Positions 38,914-50,640 of a stretch of DNA of 64,000 nucleotides are shown piece after piece (positions within the stretch are counted from its first letter, which is position 1; every line of letters starts with the position of its first letter). The stretch lies in the NCBI GenBank assembly GCA_037954665.1, contig JBBMOL010000073.1:2666001-2730000 (forward strand), given 5' to 3'. The position numbers and the translations under genes were made by a program. The notes beneath the pieces are model-generated. The model was not told where the DNA came from, searched no databases, and saw only the letters and a program-made list of their open reading frames with translations. The stretch comes from Laguncularia racemosa (taxonomy: Eukaryota > Streptophyta > Magnoliopsida > Myrtales > Combretaceae).

Positions 38914-39500
38914 AAATCCAAGAGAATGAACCCTATGGGATTTGCTATTTAAAGAAAATTAGAAAATCATTTTGCATTCAAGAGAGTTGTTGTATTAAGT
39001 ATCATTAATAAAACAAAATTACCAATTTTTAAGCATATAATGATGGTTTCTCATGACTTAATTATAAATTTCGGAACATTAATTCTAATGTAAAAGAGGG
39101 AGGTGGAAAAGAAAGGGAGTGCTTAATACTCATAATTAAGTGCAATTGTTAATTTTATGGAGAAACCTTTTCAAAAGCATTTTCCTTGTGAAGGGAAAAT
39201 TGCATATATAAACTTTATTTTCCAACCACCTAATGTAATACAACTGAAATGACCTATGATGTGAAGCAAGTGTACCTATTAAATTTTGTAATATAATGTA
39301 TGTAGACGCACCATTTTTATTTTATTTTTAATCTTTTATTTTTTATTTTTTATAAAGAAATTAGAATAAATACAATTTAATTGCATTATATGACCGAGGC
39401 ACAGGCCGTGGCCTACCAGAAGACACACGAGCACAATGATGCTTGGTCCCAAGTTTAAATCCTCGCTCATGCAAGTGCATGAGATTTTTTTTCTCTCGGC

Positions 39501-39634
39501 AAAAAACATAGGTTGAACCCATGTTTTCTTCTTGCAATATTTTACCTTACAATGAAAAATGTGGGTTCAACCCACGTTTTCCTTTTTTGCCCCATTTCTA
39601 TTATAATGAAAAACATGGGTTGAACCTACGTTTT
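39501..39634. repeat. three spaced imperfect palindromes (GGGTTGAACCC type)
   Basis: Three units at about 39501-39530, 39551-39580 and 39607-39634 each have a core like catgggttgaacccatg flanked by aaaa...tttt. The cores vary (ataggttgaacccat, tgtgggttcaacccac, catgggttgaacctac) but each folds back on itself. Spacing is about 50-55 bp. A B-box-like caagtttaaatcc lies just upstream near 39454. Confidence 0.75.
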
Positions 39635-40194
39635 CATCATCTTCTACCCCCGATTTGATTGCCATGGAAGACTAAGGGAAGCTTGGAATTTTTTTCTTCT
39701 TCTTTTTCTCTTTCTTTTAACGTTTCAAAACATACAAAATATCAAACAACAAGCAAATAACTTCTAGAATCAAATTAAGATGCAACAAAGTCACTAATAA
39801 AAGAAATTAAAACAAAAAAAAAAACGCTTCCACAATAAAAAAATCTGACCTTCGGTCCTTCTTCTCCCCCAAGCATTCAACCCATACTCGCCTATAAATA
39901 AGAGTTCCAACTTTGCTTGAGGGGGATTTTGGCTGGCGACAAATTTTCTCAAAAGCTCAAACATTTCCATTTTTTTTTCTAATGATGTTCTCTTTCTCTC
40001 CCTTTAATTTTTTTTTTCCGATCACTCCACTTCAACATTTTAGTCATGTTTCCCCACTTTGGGACATTCCAGCCGCCACCATCACCACCGTCCTCCGCTG
40101 CTACCATCCAACATCATCACCAGAAACAGTCTCAAACGACCTAAACCAGGTTTTTTTTTTTTTGAAACATTTTTTCCTTTTAAATAATTTTAGT

Positions 40195-40197
<3 letters not shown>

Positions 40198-40238
<41 letters not shown>
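40198..40238. repeat. (AT)n microsatellite
   Basis: About 20 AT dinucleotides in a row, preceded by a T-run and followed by AT-rich DNA. Confidence 0.95.
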
Positions 40239-40241
<3 letters not shown>

Positions 40242-42029
40242 GATATCTAGATTTAAAAAAATATTTATATAAATTTTTAGGCATTTTAGATTCATTTTAT
40301 TTTAATAAAATTTTTATAAATAAAAAATAGTTATTTTTATTTTTTTCTAGTTAAGAAATTTAGATAAATTAAAACAATTAGTTATTTTATGTATAATAAG
40401 ACATCTTAGATCTTTTTTTATTAAAAAAATTATTTTTTAGTTATTTATATACTTTTAAGACATTAAAAGATAAAAAAATGTATTAAAAATATATATATAT
40501 TAAATATATATTTTTAAATTATAAGTCTTAAAAAGTTTTATTTTTAATAATTTTATTTTTAAAAAATCATGTGAACTACAATAGGCTTGATCCCAAGCAT
40601 CAGTATGTAAGCACCCTCAGGGCGACCTCATTTGTAAAATATTTTTTTCTTCTTTATTTATTTACTTTTTTTCTTCTCTTTTTCTTCTAAAAAAAATATT
40701 TGGAAGGTTAAAAAGTGGTAATGTAAAGATTTAATAAGATAGCCCCCGAACTTGGAAATTTTTTATGTAATTTTTTATGTAAATTAATAGTCAAATTAAG
40801 ACTAATCTGCTCAATTAGTCTTAATTTAACACTTTTCCCAATTTTGATTGTGGTGACTCCTTTTCCTTTTAATTTTTTTTTTCTAATCTTAGTCGAGGAT
40901 TTACGTTAAATGAGCTAAGGTTTAATGTAAATCGGATTTAAAAAATGGAAAAAATTAAACTCCGCAGTGTATAAAAATACATATATCGCTCCATAGAAAT
41001 TACGAATACTAATACTTACCTACACCTTATTATTATCTGACATTAACAAAAAGCATTTAATTTCTTCTTACAATTCATTAACCGAGGGAATTCCTAATTT
41101 AGTTTAATAGCTTTTTCAAGTCTATTAAATCCTAATCTTAAAAGTACCTATTTGAATCTTTTCACAATAGTATAATTAAAAGATTACATTAAGAACAACA
41201 AATTCCCATAACTAAATTAAATAATTCCGGAAGAACCATGTAACTTATCTTTAAGATTACATCAATTCTCTTCACATATGTAAGATCTAGTTATATATCA
41301 GATTTCTTAATTTAGATATACAATATCAAATAGATGGATTAATACAATAGAAATATTAAACTAATCAAAATAAAGAACACATGCACGAATTAATAAACAT
41401 AAGAATTCATCAAATATTACAAGAAAATCTCAAGTTACATAATAAACCTAAGTTCCACAAGTCTAGATACTAAGGAAATTAAGCATTAAACATATTGGGA
41501 ATTAAATTCATCAATGATGTAATGACATGCATCATTAAGGAAATCAATTTAAAGTAATAAAAACCCTAGATACTTGAATTCTAAAGAGTAGTCATCTTCC
41601 TCCTCTAAAACCCTAATCTCTTAAGTGTAAAGCCCTCCTCTATTTATACAATGTGTATCCAAAACTCTACATTTTTAGGTTGACATGCTCTCCAATACAA
41701 TCATGCTTCGAGTCATGTTCACTTCGTAGCTCAAAATTGCGTAAAATATGACGTTCTAGTAGACATGGTCTCGAGCACAATCGTATCGAACCTCATGTAA
41801 CTTTGTGTGAATCTTTAGTGCAATAGAACTAACAACATGGTCATATATAAGTCATGTCTAACTTCAAACCTTCATAACTTCTTCAATTTAGCTCCAAATT
41901 GAGTAAAATTGGATTCATTTTCTTCTTTTTTTCATTCTACTATTTATCAAAGCCCTAAAATCAAAATATTACTCAATTAAATTTTAAATTCTTTAAGAAC
42001 ATGCCAAAATCAAAGGAAAACATGTTAAA

Positions 42030-42035
42030 TCTCAC

Positions 42036-42075
<40 letters not shown>

Positions 42076-43933
42076 GAGCACTTATCAACCCTGTAAATGC
42101 ACATTTATATATATATAATATTATTAAATAATTAATATAATTTAACCCAAGGTTAAATAAATAAATAATCAAAAGAGATGGGGGCAGCTTAGTCTTTTTA
42201 AGGTTAAAGTATTTAAAGTCTCTCAACCTAGTGTCTCTTCTTTTCCCTTATTTGCACAACTTCAACCATAGAAACACTTTCAAAGACTCATAAGGGAGTT
42301 ATAATCAACAAGATAATTCATTCTGATGATAGATTAATGGGTCTAAACAAATTTGTTAACACATTGTTAAGGTACGGTACAAGAGCAAAAAGGAACAAGC
42401 GTATGATCAGGCGAATTGAGGATTCGAATCATTAATGGAAACAAGTAAGTGCACAAGATTCAAATAATGCATTAGAATTAGTAGGTATATTGATCAATTA
42501 GACTTAGAATTCTAGGATTTAGGTTTAGGAACAAATTGGAGAAAAGGAAATAAGGGTTCATGTTGAACAGTGTTGTACATGGTTAGATATACACCCGTAT
42601 ACCTGTCCGTGTAGAAACACGAGTGTGTATAGGAAGGTATATGAACAAAGAACACGCTCATATACTTGAGCATGTCAAATTACAAAAATCTACAGAAAGG
42701 TAATGGCCAAATACACGGCCGTGTACTTAGGTGTGTTGAAATGACTTTTTACATAGAAAAATACACAGCCCTAGTACGGTCGTGCTCTAGCTCATGTTCC
42801 TCTATACGATCTCTTACATGACCATGTTGTTTTGGATCACTTTACATTCAATTAGATTTCATTATATTACAATTCTAAATTATGAATTACATATAACAAG
42901 ACATTAGGGAAGGGAATTCTATAAATAGAATATAGAATTAACCAATTAGAAAACCTAGACTAAATTGTAGAATAGAACTAAACTTAGTCCTTTATGCCTA
43001 ACAGGTATATACAACATTCGTAGAGACACAAGAGATAACTATAAGAACATTCCTTTAGGTACATGTTTACCGTGTTTTGTTATTTGTGATTGTTAACGTA
43101 GTATTTAAATAAATATAATTAGATATTGGATTTAATTATATATTTTGTTTATGCTTAGCTTAGCCTAGGTGCTGGAGGTAGTAGATCCTAGGGGACACCT
43201 TGATCATCAGTATGCCATGTTGTTACTAGTAGAGCGGTGTATCAAAATAATCTAGGTAAATTAGGGTTAAACAAGGCTTGCAAAGGCAATTCTCAATTTA
43301 AAATTATATTATGTAGGTATTATATGTGTAATGGTGTCATGAGTGGTCCCATGTTGTATGTTAATTAATTGAAGATAAATAATTTGATGACTTTCTATGT
43401 ATAATTGTTGCATTTACGTGTGTTGATATTGTTGTTTATATAGCACACGCATGTTTGTGTAGTACTCACATACTAAGCTTAGGCTCAATTCTTTTATTTT
43501 TCAATTGCAAGTGAAAATAATGAACATATTAATTATGATCAGAATGAGAACTTAATAGGTCATTATCTAGATGAATATGGAAGAGAGTACTATTATTATA
43601 TTGATGAAGAATGATGCAAAAATCAATGAAGAACACCTTGATAGAATTTTAAGTTATTGATTTGAGAATGTAGTTATGGTTAATAAACATTAATTATGTT
43701 AATAGGCGTTTGCTTTGGTTTTTAAATTTGAAGTTTTAATGAAATGCCTTAAGTAATAATTATTAGAATAATTCACTTAAGAGTCATTTATTTTTATTAT
43801 TGAAGTTTAATGATATTAGTCTATAGTGGATATGAATAGGTTGAATGTGTATTGAAGAATTGGAGACTTAGCATGTCACTACTTAGTAATGACACATGGT
43901 AGGTTATAGTGTTCTTGGTTCTAGGGCATTACA
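42030..43933 (+). repeat. LTR-like block A (degraded gypsy-type LTR or solo LTR)
   Basis: In order: (AT)n at 42043-42072, TATA-like tatttaaag (about 42208), leader, 5' splice-like ACAAGTAAGT (donor at 42445), palindromic tacacggccgtgta (42712-42725), a tactaag branch-like phrase (about 43471), pyrimidine tract and AG (43511), and a short frame ending at 43614. The end GGGCATTACA at 43933 resembles gypsy LTR ends. It shares wording and order with block B (48560-50640). No internal coding region adjoins it, so it may be a solo LTR. The left limit is approximate. Confidence 0.5.
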
Positions 43934-44071
43934 TGACCCAAATCAAAGATAAAATTAGAAGAAATTAAAATTAAGGAAATTAGTTTTAAAAAATAAATAA
44001 TAAAATAAAATAAAATAAATAACAATAATAATAGTAAATAAATTAATTGATTGATTTATAGGGTCATGTTA
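43934..44071. repeat. short AT-rich segment with inverted ends
   Basis: tgacccaaatcaaa at 43934 faces the reverse complement of a phrase ending tttatagggtcat near 44070, giving about 12 matched bases with a 2-3 base gap. The interior is AAATAAATAA-rich. It could be a small MITE or coincidence at an LTR edge. Confidence 0.25.
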
Positions 44072-47000
44072 TGAATTTATCGATAAATTAATTAAGACTA
44101 ATAATCTAGGCATTATGAGTATTCTAGATATTTTAAGGGTATGATAAATTACTTTATTATCCTAACATGTTAACTAGAATATATTAGGGTACTTAAGTAA
44201 ATTAAGTTAATTAAATGGTAGTGAGGTATATAAGTACACTCTTTTGAAGAGAGAGATTCTAAAACATTTTAAGTAAAATGGTATCCTAATTCCTCTCTAA
44301 CTCTCACAGAGGAATAGAGGAGGAGAGAACCCAAGCAAATTAAGCTCAAATTAATCATTATCAAGAGGATTCAAGTGAGTTAGAAGGAGATCCATAAGCT
44401 TCTACATTCAATTCAATGAGTAAATGCCATTTTGAACTTAATCTAAGTGCTAATTTAGGTTAAATTGATTAGGGTTCTAATTCTAAGATTAATAATTGAA
44501 GAAAATTGAAGAAGTGGAAGAAGGTTAAGTGGAAATCGATACTTCCATACAAGTACACATGGATCTTTAACTTGAGGTAAGAACAAATTTGGTTTTCCAA
44601 GCTTGATTTTAATATATGTTAAGTAGAATCTATCGATTTATAGATCTACGGTGGTAATTTGGTGTAATTTGATATTGATTATAAGTTTGAAGACATTCGG
44701 AGTATATTCTTATTAGTTTTTGGGTTTTTGGGATTCTCAAGAGTTTGTAGAAGAGCAATCAATCAAGTTAAATCTCTAATTTTCACCAATTTAAAGTTTA
44801 AAGATGAGATTAGGTGATGTATGATGTTTTAGTGTGTTAATTTGATAGAAATTAGAATAAATGTAATTAATGGGTATTTATGTATCTGTGACATAGACTT
44901 ATGATAGAAATTGGGATGTATTTTGATGAGTTTGGAGTATTTGAAAGCATTGATTCATGTAAATGGGTATTTTGAATATGTATGCAAGTTTAATTTGATG
45001 AAGAAATGCAAAGTGGGTATGTAGTAGTGTTAATTTGATGATGTGTAGTGTGTATGTGTTGGGTTTGATGTTGGTTTGAATAATTTGATTTAATTGATGT
45101 TTAATTGAATGTATGATGGATGTTTGATGAATTAGTAATGGATAAAATTGATTTGAAATGATGATAGGAGGTTTGGAATTGAAAAGGTGTTAATTTAGTT
45201 TAGAAATGAGTAATGGTTGAGCTAGAATTTAATTCATTTTTTGGGTGTGTCTGGAATTTTCAAGTGTTAAATAGGAGCTAAAGTGAAGTAATAATATTAA
45301 TTTAGCAAAGGGAATAGATTTGGTATTAAATGGTTTTGGTTTGAAGTCATTTAGAATTGAAATGTCTCAGATATGATAATTTGAAATTAGAAATTCGTAA
45401 TTGAAATATTTCTATGTAAAAAGAGTACTTAACTCATTTAAAATCTAAAACTTTCTATAGAAATAGATAGGAAAATGAGATAGGAATCAATTGGTTTTGG
45501 TTTGGCTTATTTCAGGGTTAAAATGAAAGAGTTATAGTTGATTTTGTTGAGTTGGTTTTAGAAAACGAAATAGGATGTTGATGAAATTTTAAATGATTAC
45601 TTATGGAGTTTAAATGCAAATGATTGAATGTTCTAAATCTGAAAATTCTCTTGTTGATTACTCTTATTTTAGCATGTTTTGATTTTTTATTAGTGTGGTG
45701 TAATTAGTGGTAAGTGCTAGTGTAATATGACTCATTAGGTCATTTACTGAGTCAAGTTTGAATGTTAAGAACATGTTTATATGTTCTTCTTGAATATTCA
45801 AACCATTTTTTTTGTAAAAGTGCCATTTGATCCAAAATATTCATAAAAAATCATCGAAAATGTGTTCATTCATGAGTTTTCAACTAATGATTGTTTGGTG
45901 TACAAATTAACGTGTAGAATTGATTCTTACAACTAGTTTTTACAAAATCAAAAGACATTTTTTTTTCAAAAATCGAATTGAACTTTTGGATCAAAGTTTT
46001 ATTAGAAGTTGGTTTGATTTTCAAGAAGGTAGCTACTCATGTGAAAAAGTGTTTGTGCTAAAAATGGGCTTAAGTGGTAATTTGGGCTAATTAATGAAAA
46101 TAGACTTAAATGTAACAAATAACATAAAATTTAGTTTGACTTTTGAAATAATTAAATCATTGAATAAATAATTAGATTGGATAGAGCATCCCCAAGTGAG
46201 GAGATGACCGATCCAAGACTTGGTTCATGTGAACCAAATCGACTTCCTCCAACCATTTCACCTCAATCGGTTCATAGCATAGAAATTTAAAAAAATAATT
46301 AAATAATAAACAAAACAAAACAAAAATAAAATATGTTAAGGTTGAACCCATAAAGATGAATGAAAACCAAATTAATCATAATCAATTCAATCTTATCTTA
46401 ATCGGTTCACTACCTTTGCACTGATTTAATTAATAAGCTGAATCACTAATTGATTAACGAAATTAGTATGCTTAATAAATAAGGCTAAGAAAGTGGGTCT
46501 ATTTAATAATACTAAATGGATTTACTAGCCTAAAGGGACATACTTAGTTGCATCCTAAGTTGAGCTTAATGGGACCTAATTAGAACTAAATACTAATTAA
46601 ATAAATTTATCTAATTAGTAGTTAAATAATAATCAAATAAGTATGCTTAATTAAATACACATTAATATTACAACTGTCTAAAATTTACAAAGTATTAAAA
46701 TTGAATATGGACTAGTAAGTTTATTTGATAGAATTAAGATATAATTTCTATCAAAGATGAGTAATTAACTATTAATTTTTATTGCATATGCATTTTGGAA
46801 TTGGCCTTGATTTACGACATATGTCTTAGATTGTGATCAAGGGATCTATAGATACGGGGTTTGCTAAATTGTGTGTTGTGTGAGCTTATAGATAGATAAA
46901 CACTTACTAATAATCTAACTTAGCTAATAAACGTATATGTCAAAGAGCGATGCCTTTGGTTTGGGTTTATGATCGTGTTTGTAAATTCTAGGATGAGACA

Positions 47001-47770
47001 ATAAATTAGGCACCTAACCCACTATAGGTGGTGGGGAGGGTAGTTGATAGGAAGGAATTGTGAAGTATGACCAGCAGGTACGGAATGATGCATTAATGGG
47101 TGTTATATGAAGTTATGGGCCTCATGTATAATATGCTAACGACTGACTGTAGTCACTAGTGATAGATTCTCATAATGAATTCCAGATGAGACTATTAGAT
47201 ATTTGTTATCGTCGAACATGAATTTGGTCATTCATGTCAACCCTCAATATCGCTATGGTGAATCGAACCCCTCGTCCTTCGTCGTGTTGCAGAATTATAA
47301 GTTACTCTAACTTCTAGGTTGTTGGAAGTGTGCTACTTGCTACACTTAAATTAAATAACTAAATGAGTCTTGTATGCTGCATTAAAATCTAGGCTTACTT
47401 GTGAGTAGCATGGTCTGTAGTTGAGGCATTCTTGTACTAAGCCTTGTGACTTTTCCCTTTTTCTTACTTTTTTTAGGTGATGATCTATATGTTGACTATA
47501 TTTATGATGCTTATGGTTATAGATATGATTTTGAGGACCTTGAGGGGGACTTCAATTGGGATGAGAAGTAGAGCCCTATTTATTGGACCCCTTTCATCTA
47601 GACTTTTTATTCTAAATATTGAAACTTAGATCGAATTTTGTCATTTCGCATATACTTGGACTTTTGGCTGGACTTAGACTAGGACTTTTGATTTAGGTCC
47701 TTTGAGGATTGGTTATCCTTCTAGACATTGGATGGTTTTATTGCTTATTAAATATTTACACTGCAAATCA
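44072..47770 (+). repeat. LTR-like block C
   Basis: A TATA-like tatataag (44227) is followed by a leader with CTCTCTAAC-type sequence, a 5' splice-like CTTGAGGTAAGAAC (donor at 44577), about 2.9 kb of non-coding T- and A-rich sequence, then a strong pyrimidine tract ctttttttag (to 47476). A short frame rich in Asp, Tyr and Glu (YVDYIYDAYGYRYDFEDLE) ends at about 47570. The order parallels blocks A and B. Both limits are approximate. Confidence 0.4.
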
Positions 47771-48559
47771 ACTAAACATTTTTTTTAAATTAACTAAACA
47801 TAAACTTTATAACTAATTTCATAAAATAAAATTTGATATTATAACAAAACAAACATCCTAACAAGCATTTTCAAAATTAATGAAGGATTTCACAAATTTA
47901 AATTGAAGTTAAATTGAATAATTGGTTAGTGAGCTTTAATGTGTCTTATTTAAGTGGAACATGTGATGAGTTATTGCAACCTTAAGATTCAGGTCATGAT
48001 AACAACAATACTATGTGAATTCTATCTAATTCAAGCATGATTTAAAGGGCAAGCAACTATAATATGGATGGGTATCCATGCAAAGCAAGTTAACTTTTCA
48101 AAATAAATAATCAATTATCTATACTTTTCTCATTAAATCGATTTTGCTATAAAATGTAGTAAACAACACAAAGTAATCTGCTAATCCAGTTTAATCTAAT
48201 TATCCATGATTTAATTTACATTAAACATACAAATAAATTATTAAAAATTATCAATCCTATTACTATGCTATTTAGCAATGCATGCAATAAATCATTCATA
48301 AAAACTAAAGTATCATCAATTATATGCATTTAAGTGGAATTCAACATTGTAACTAATTCACAATATCTATCTATGTCCTTTCTATACATTTGAGTTAGAT
48401 GTATCATATTTGTGATTAATTATCTCTTTCATCCATTTAACAAGAAAGTTCTAAAGTTAATGTTGAGTTACTATTTTCTACCTTAGACTTATAAATAACA
48501 TGCTCTTTTGATTCCAGTTTTATGATATCGAGATTTTACAGTATTAATCATCATTTTTC
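47771..48559. other. AT-rich spacer between LTR-like blocks
   Basis: No ORF or recognisable element; nothing found. Confidence 0.5.
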
Positions 48560-48620
48560 ATTTATATTGCTCAACTATAGGATATGTTTAATATAAGGTT
48601 TTAAATATACATACATATAC

Positions 48621-48651
<31 letters not shown>

Positions 48652-50640
48652 TGCATGTTATAAAAATAATATTATAAAGTAAGTAAATGAAATAATAAAT
48701 ATATGTATATATAATGGCAATGTCATAAATAAGTATATGAGACAATGGGTAAAATTGTCTTTTCTTAGCTGGGTTATAAAAGTTGAGCATTCACTTAGGG
48801 TTACTCTTTTGCTCATTTGCACATCTGCCCATTTCTAGAAACTTAGAGAGTGAGAGGACCCTACAAGAAAACTTAAAGCGATCTAAGGAGACATCGTATT
48901 GAAGCAAACGGATAATGATATTTAGTTAGTAAAAGACCTATTCTAACAATAAAGACTCAATCTTGAAATTAATTTGATTATTCATAGGGATCAGATCGAA
49001 GGTTGGGTTGAAACAAATGAAGGATCAACCAAATTTGGAGTTTCAAGTGTAATTCGAACCAAGTAAGCATTTTAGAACCTAATTTTACATTAGATGTGGC
49101 TAATACAATGATTAATTAGACTAAAAATTATAGCAATTAGGAGTTGAAATGAATTAAAGGAGAAAAGTTAAGGTTCGTGACAAATAGGGGGGTAAATGGT
49201 TAAGTACACAAGCATATACCGGGGCGTGTTGAAAAGAAAAGTTGTATAGTAAGGTACATGACCTTAGGCACGGCCGTGTACTTAGGTGTGTTGGAGTTAG
49301 AACATACACAACCACAAGCACGTCTGTATACTTAGGCGTGTTGAGTTTTGAATGTGTATGGCCACAAGCATGACCATGTATATGGGCATGTTGAAGCTTA
49401 AAGTTTAAAGAATGATACATGATTGTGCTTTAAGCCGCGCTTCCCTGTACGGTTACTTTCTTGGCTATGTTACACAATAATATGTCCTATTTAACTCTAC
49501 TTTATTTTATTCTCATTTCAAAACATGAATTAAACACGAAGATACTTTTGGAAAGGAAATTAAACGACTTGAACAAAGTAGAAAATTTAGTGAACTTAGA
49601 TTACTTGTAGAATTAAGCTAAGTGTAGTTCTTTGTAATTAAATAAGACTATCTACTTTGGTTAGAGATGTGCAAAATCATTATAGAGACATCTATTCAGA
49701 TTCGTGTTTACCTTGTTTGTTGGTTGTGTTTGCTAGGTAATTATTTAATGATTTGTGAATGAGCTAATGACTTGTGATGTGATATATGAATGGAATGTTG
49801 TGTATTGTTTATGCTTGGCTCGGTCTAGGGGCTTGTAGTAGCAATTCCTTAAGGGGATATCTCAATGATCAGTATGTCGTATTGTCCTTAGTGGAGCCAT
49901 GTATCGAAATAATCTAAGATAGATTAGGATTAGACGATGCCCGTAGTGGTAGTTCTCATTAGAACAAACTTTTGTGTGTGCAATAGGGTCATGAGCACCC
50001 TTATTTTGTATAATTAATTTTGAGACTAGTGTGTAAGCTAATGTATGAAGATATTGTGGATAAATGTTGTATATATGCATGTATGAGTAATGTGGTGTGT
50101 CATGCATATGTGGGTGTGGTATTTACATACTGAGCTTAGGCTCAATCCCATTCTTTTTTTTTTTTTTTTAGCTGCAAGTAAGAATGACAAACAATTAAAT
50201 TATGGTGAAAATGGAAACTTGGTGGGACATTATGTTGATGAAAACGAGAGAGAGCACTATTACTATGTGAATGAGGAGCAATGGAAATGAGAAGATTTAT
50301 GATCATGATTTTTAGTAATTGATATGAGATTATAGAGATAATAGTAGACTTCTATTTATTTTAGAGTTTTAGACATAAGTAGAGTTTATTTTAGATATTA
50401 AAAGAAAATTTGTGTGTTATTTAAATATTATGAATTATAATGACTTATCCGAGAGTTATTTGTTTTATGTTATTGATGTTATATTTTTCATGAATAAATT
50501 TAAGAAGATGGACAAGTTGGAAGTTATTTGGAGTTTTAAAACCTTAACATGTAATTTAGTAATAATGACACATAGTAGTGGGCTGTGTGATGTTTCATGT
50601 TCTGAAACATTAAGTAGAAGTATCTACTTGTTAATGTTTT
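48560..50640 (+). repeat. LTR-like block B
   Basis: Related to block A: (AT)n (48627-48652), TATA-like ttataaaag (about 48773), a leader with a 5' splice-like CCAAGTAAGC (donor at 49063), three or four repeats of an ACACGGCCGTGT-type palindrome (49200-49400), a shared gatcagtatg...gtgtatcgaaataatcta phrase, catactgagcttaggctcaat, a long T-run ending AG (50171), and a short frame to 50290 containing GHYVDENEREHYYYVNEE. Block A has GHYLDEYGREYYYYIDEE at the same place. Limits are approximate. Confidence 0.5.
49200..49400. repeat. tandem palindromic repeats in LTR-like block B
   Basis: Units of roughly 50-58 bp with cores gcacggccgtgtac, gcacgtctgtatac and gcatgaccatgtat, each followed by a (t)taggtgtgttg or similar phrase. 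Each core is a palindrome or near-palindrome. A single copy is present in block A at 42712-42725. Confidence 0.65.

Larger units (their letters stand above)
38914..42029. other. intergenic, repeat-derived, no intact gene
   Basis: AT-rich DNA with palindromic repeats at 39.5 kb, a TATA-like ctataaataag at about 39892-39902 followed by a pyrimidine-rich leader and a short ORF (39913-40242) that ends in an (AT)n tract, and a 1-kb stretch (about 40950-41990) whose wording (acatggtc, catgttc, cttcataacttcttcaattt) looks like antisense LTR-type repeat. I see no confident gene. Confidence 0.45.

Noticed and set aside
39913..40242. 109-codon ORF after a TATA-like box
   Set aside because: Low-complexity Phe/Ser/Pro composition, ends in an (AT)n tract, and no recognisable domain. 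It could be a leader relic, but a gene call is not supported.
48575..48790. 71-codon ORF on the - strand
   Set aside because: Produced by the (AT)n tract, giving repeated Ile-Tyr; not a gene.
49154..49420. 88-codon ORF on the - strand with His/Thr-rich repeats
   Set aside because: It lies on the palindromic repeats of LTR-like block B; a by-product of the repeat.
42030..50640. One retrotransposon with blocks A and B as its LTR pair
   Set aside because: A and B match only in patches and no primer site, polypurine tract or coding region lies between them. Related but independent LTRs fit better.
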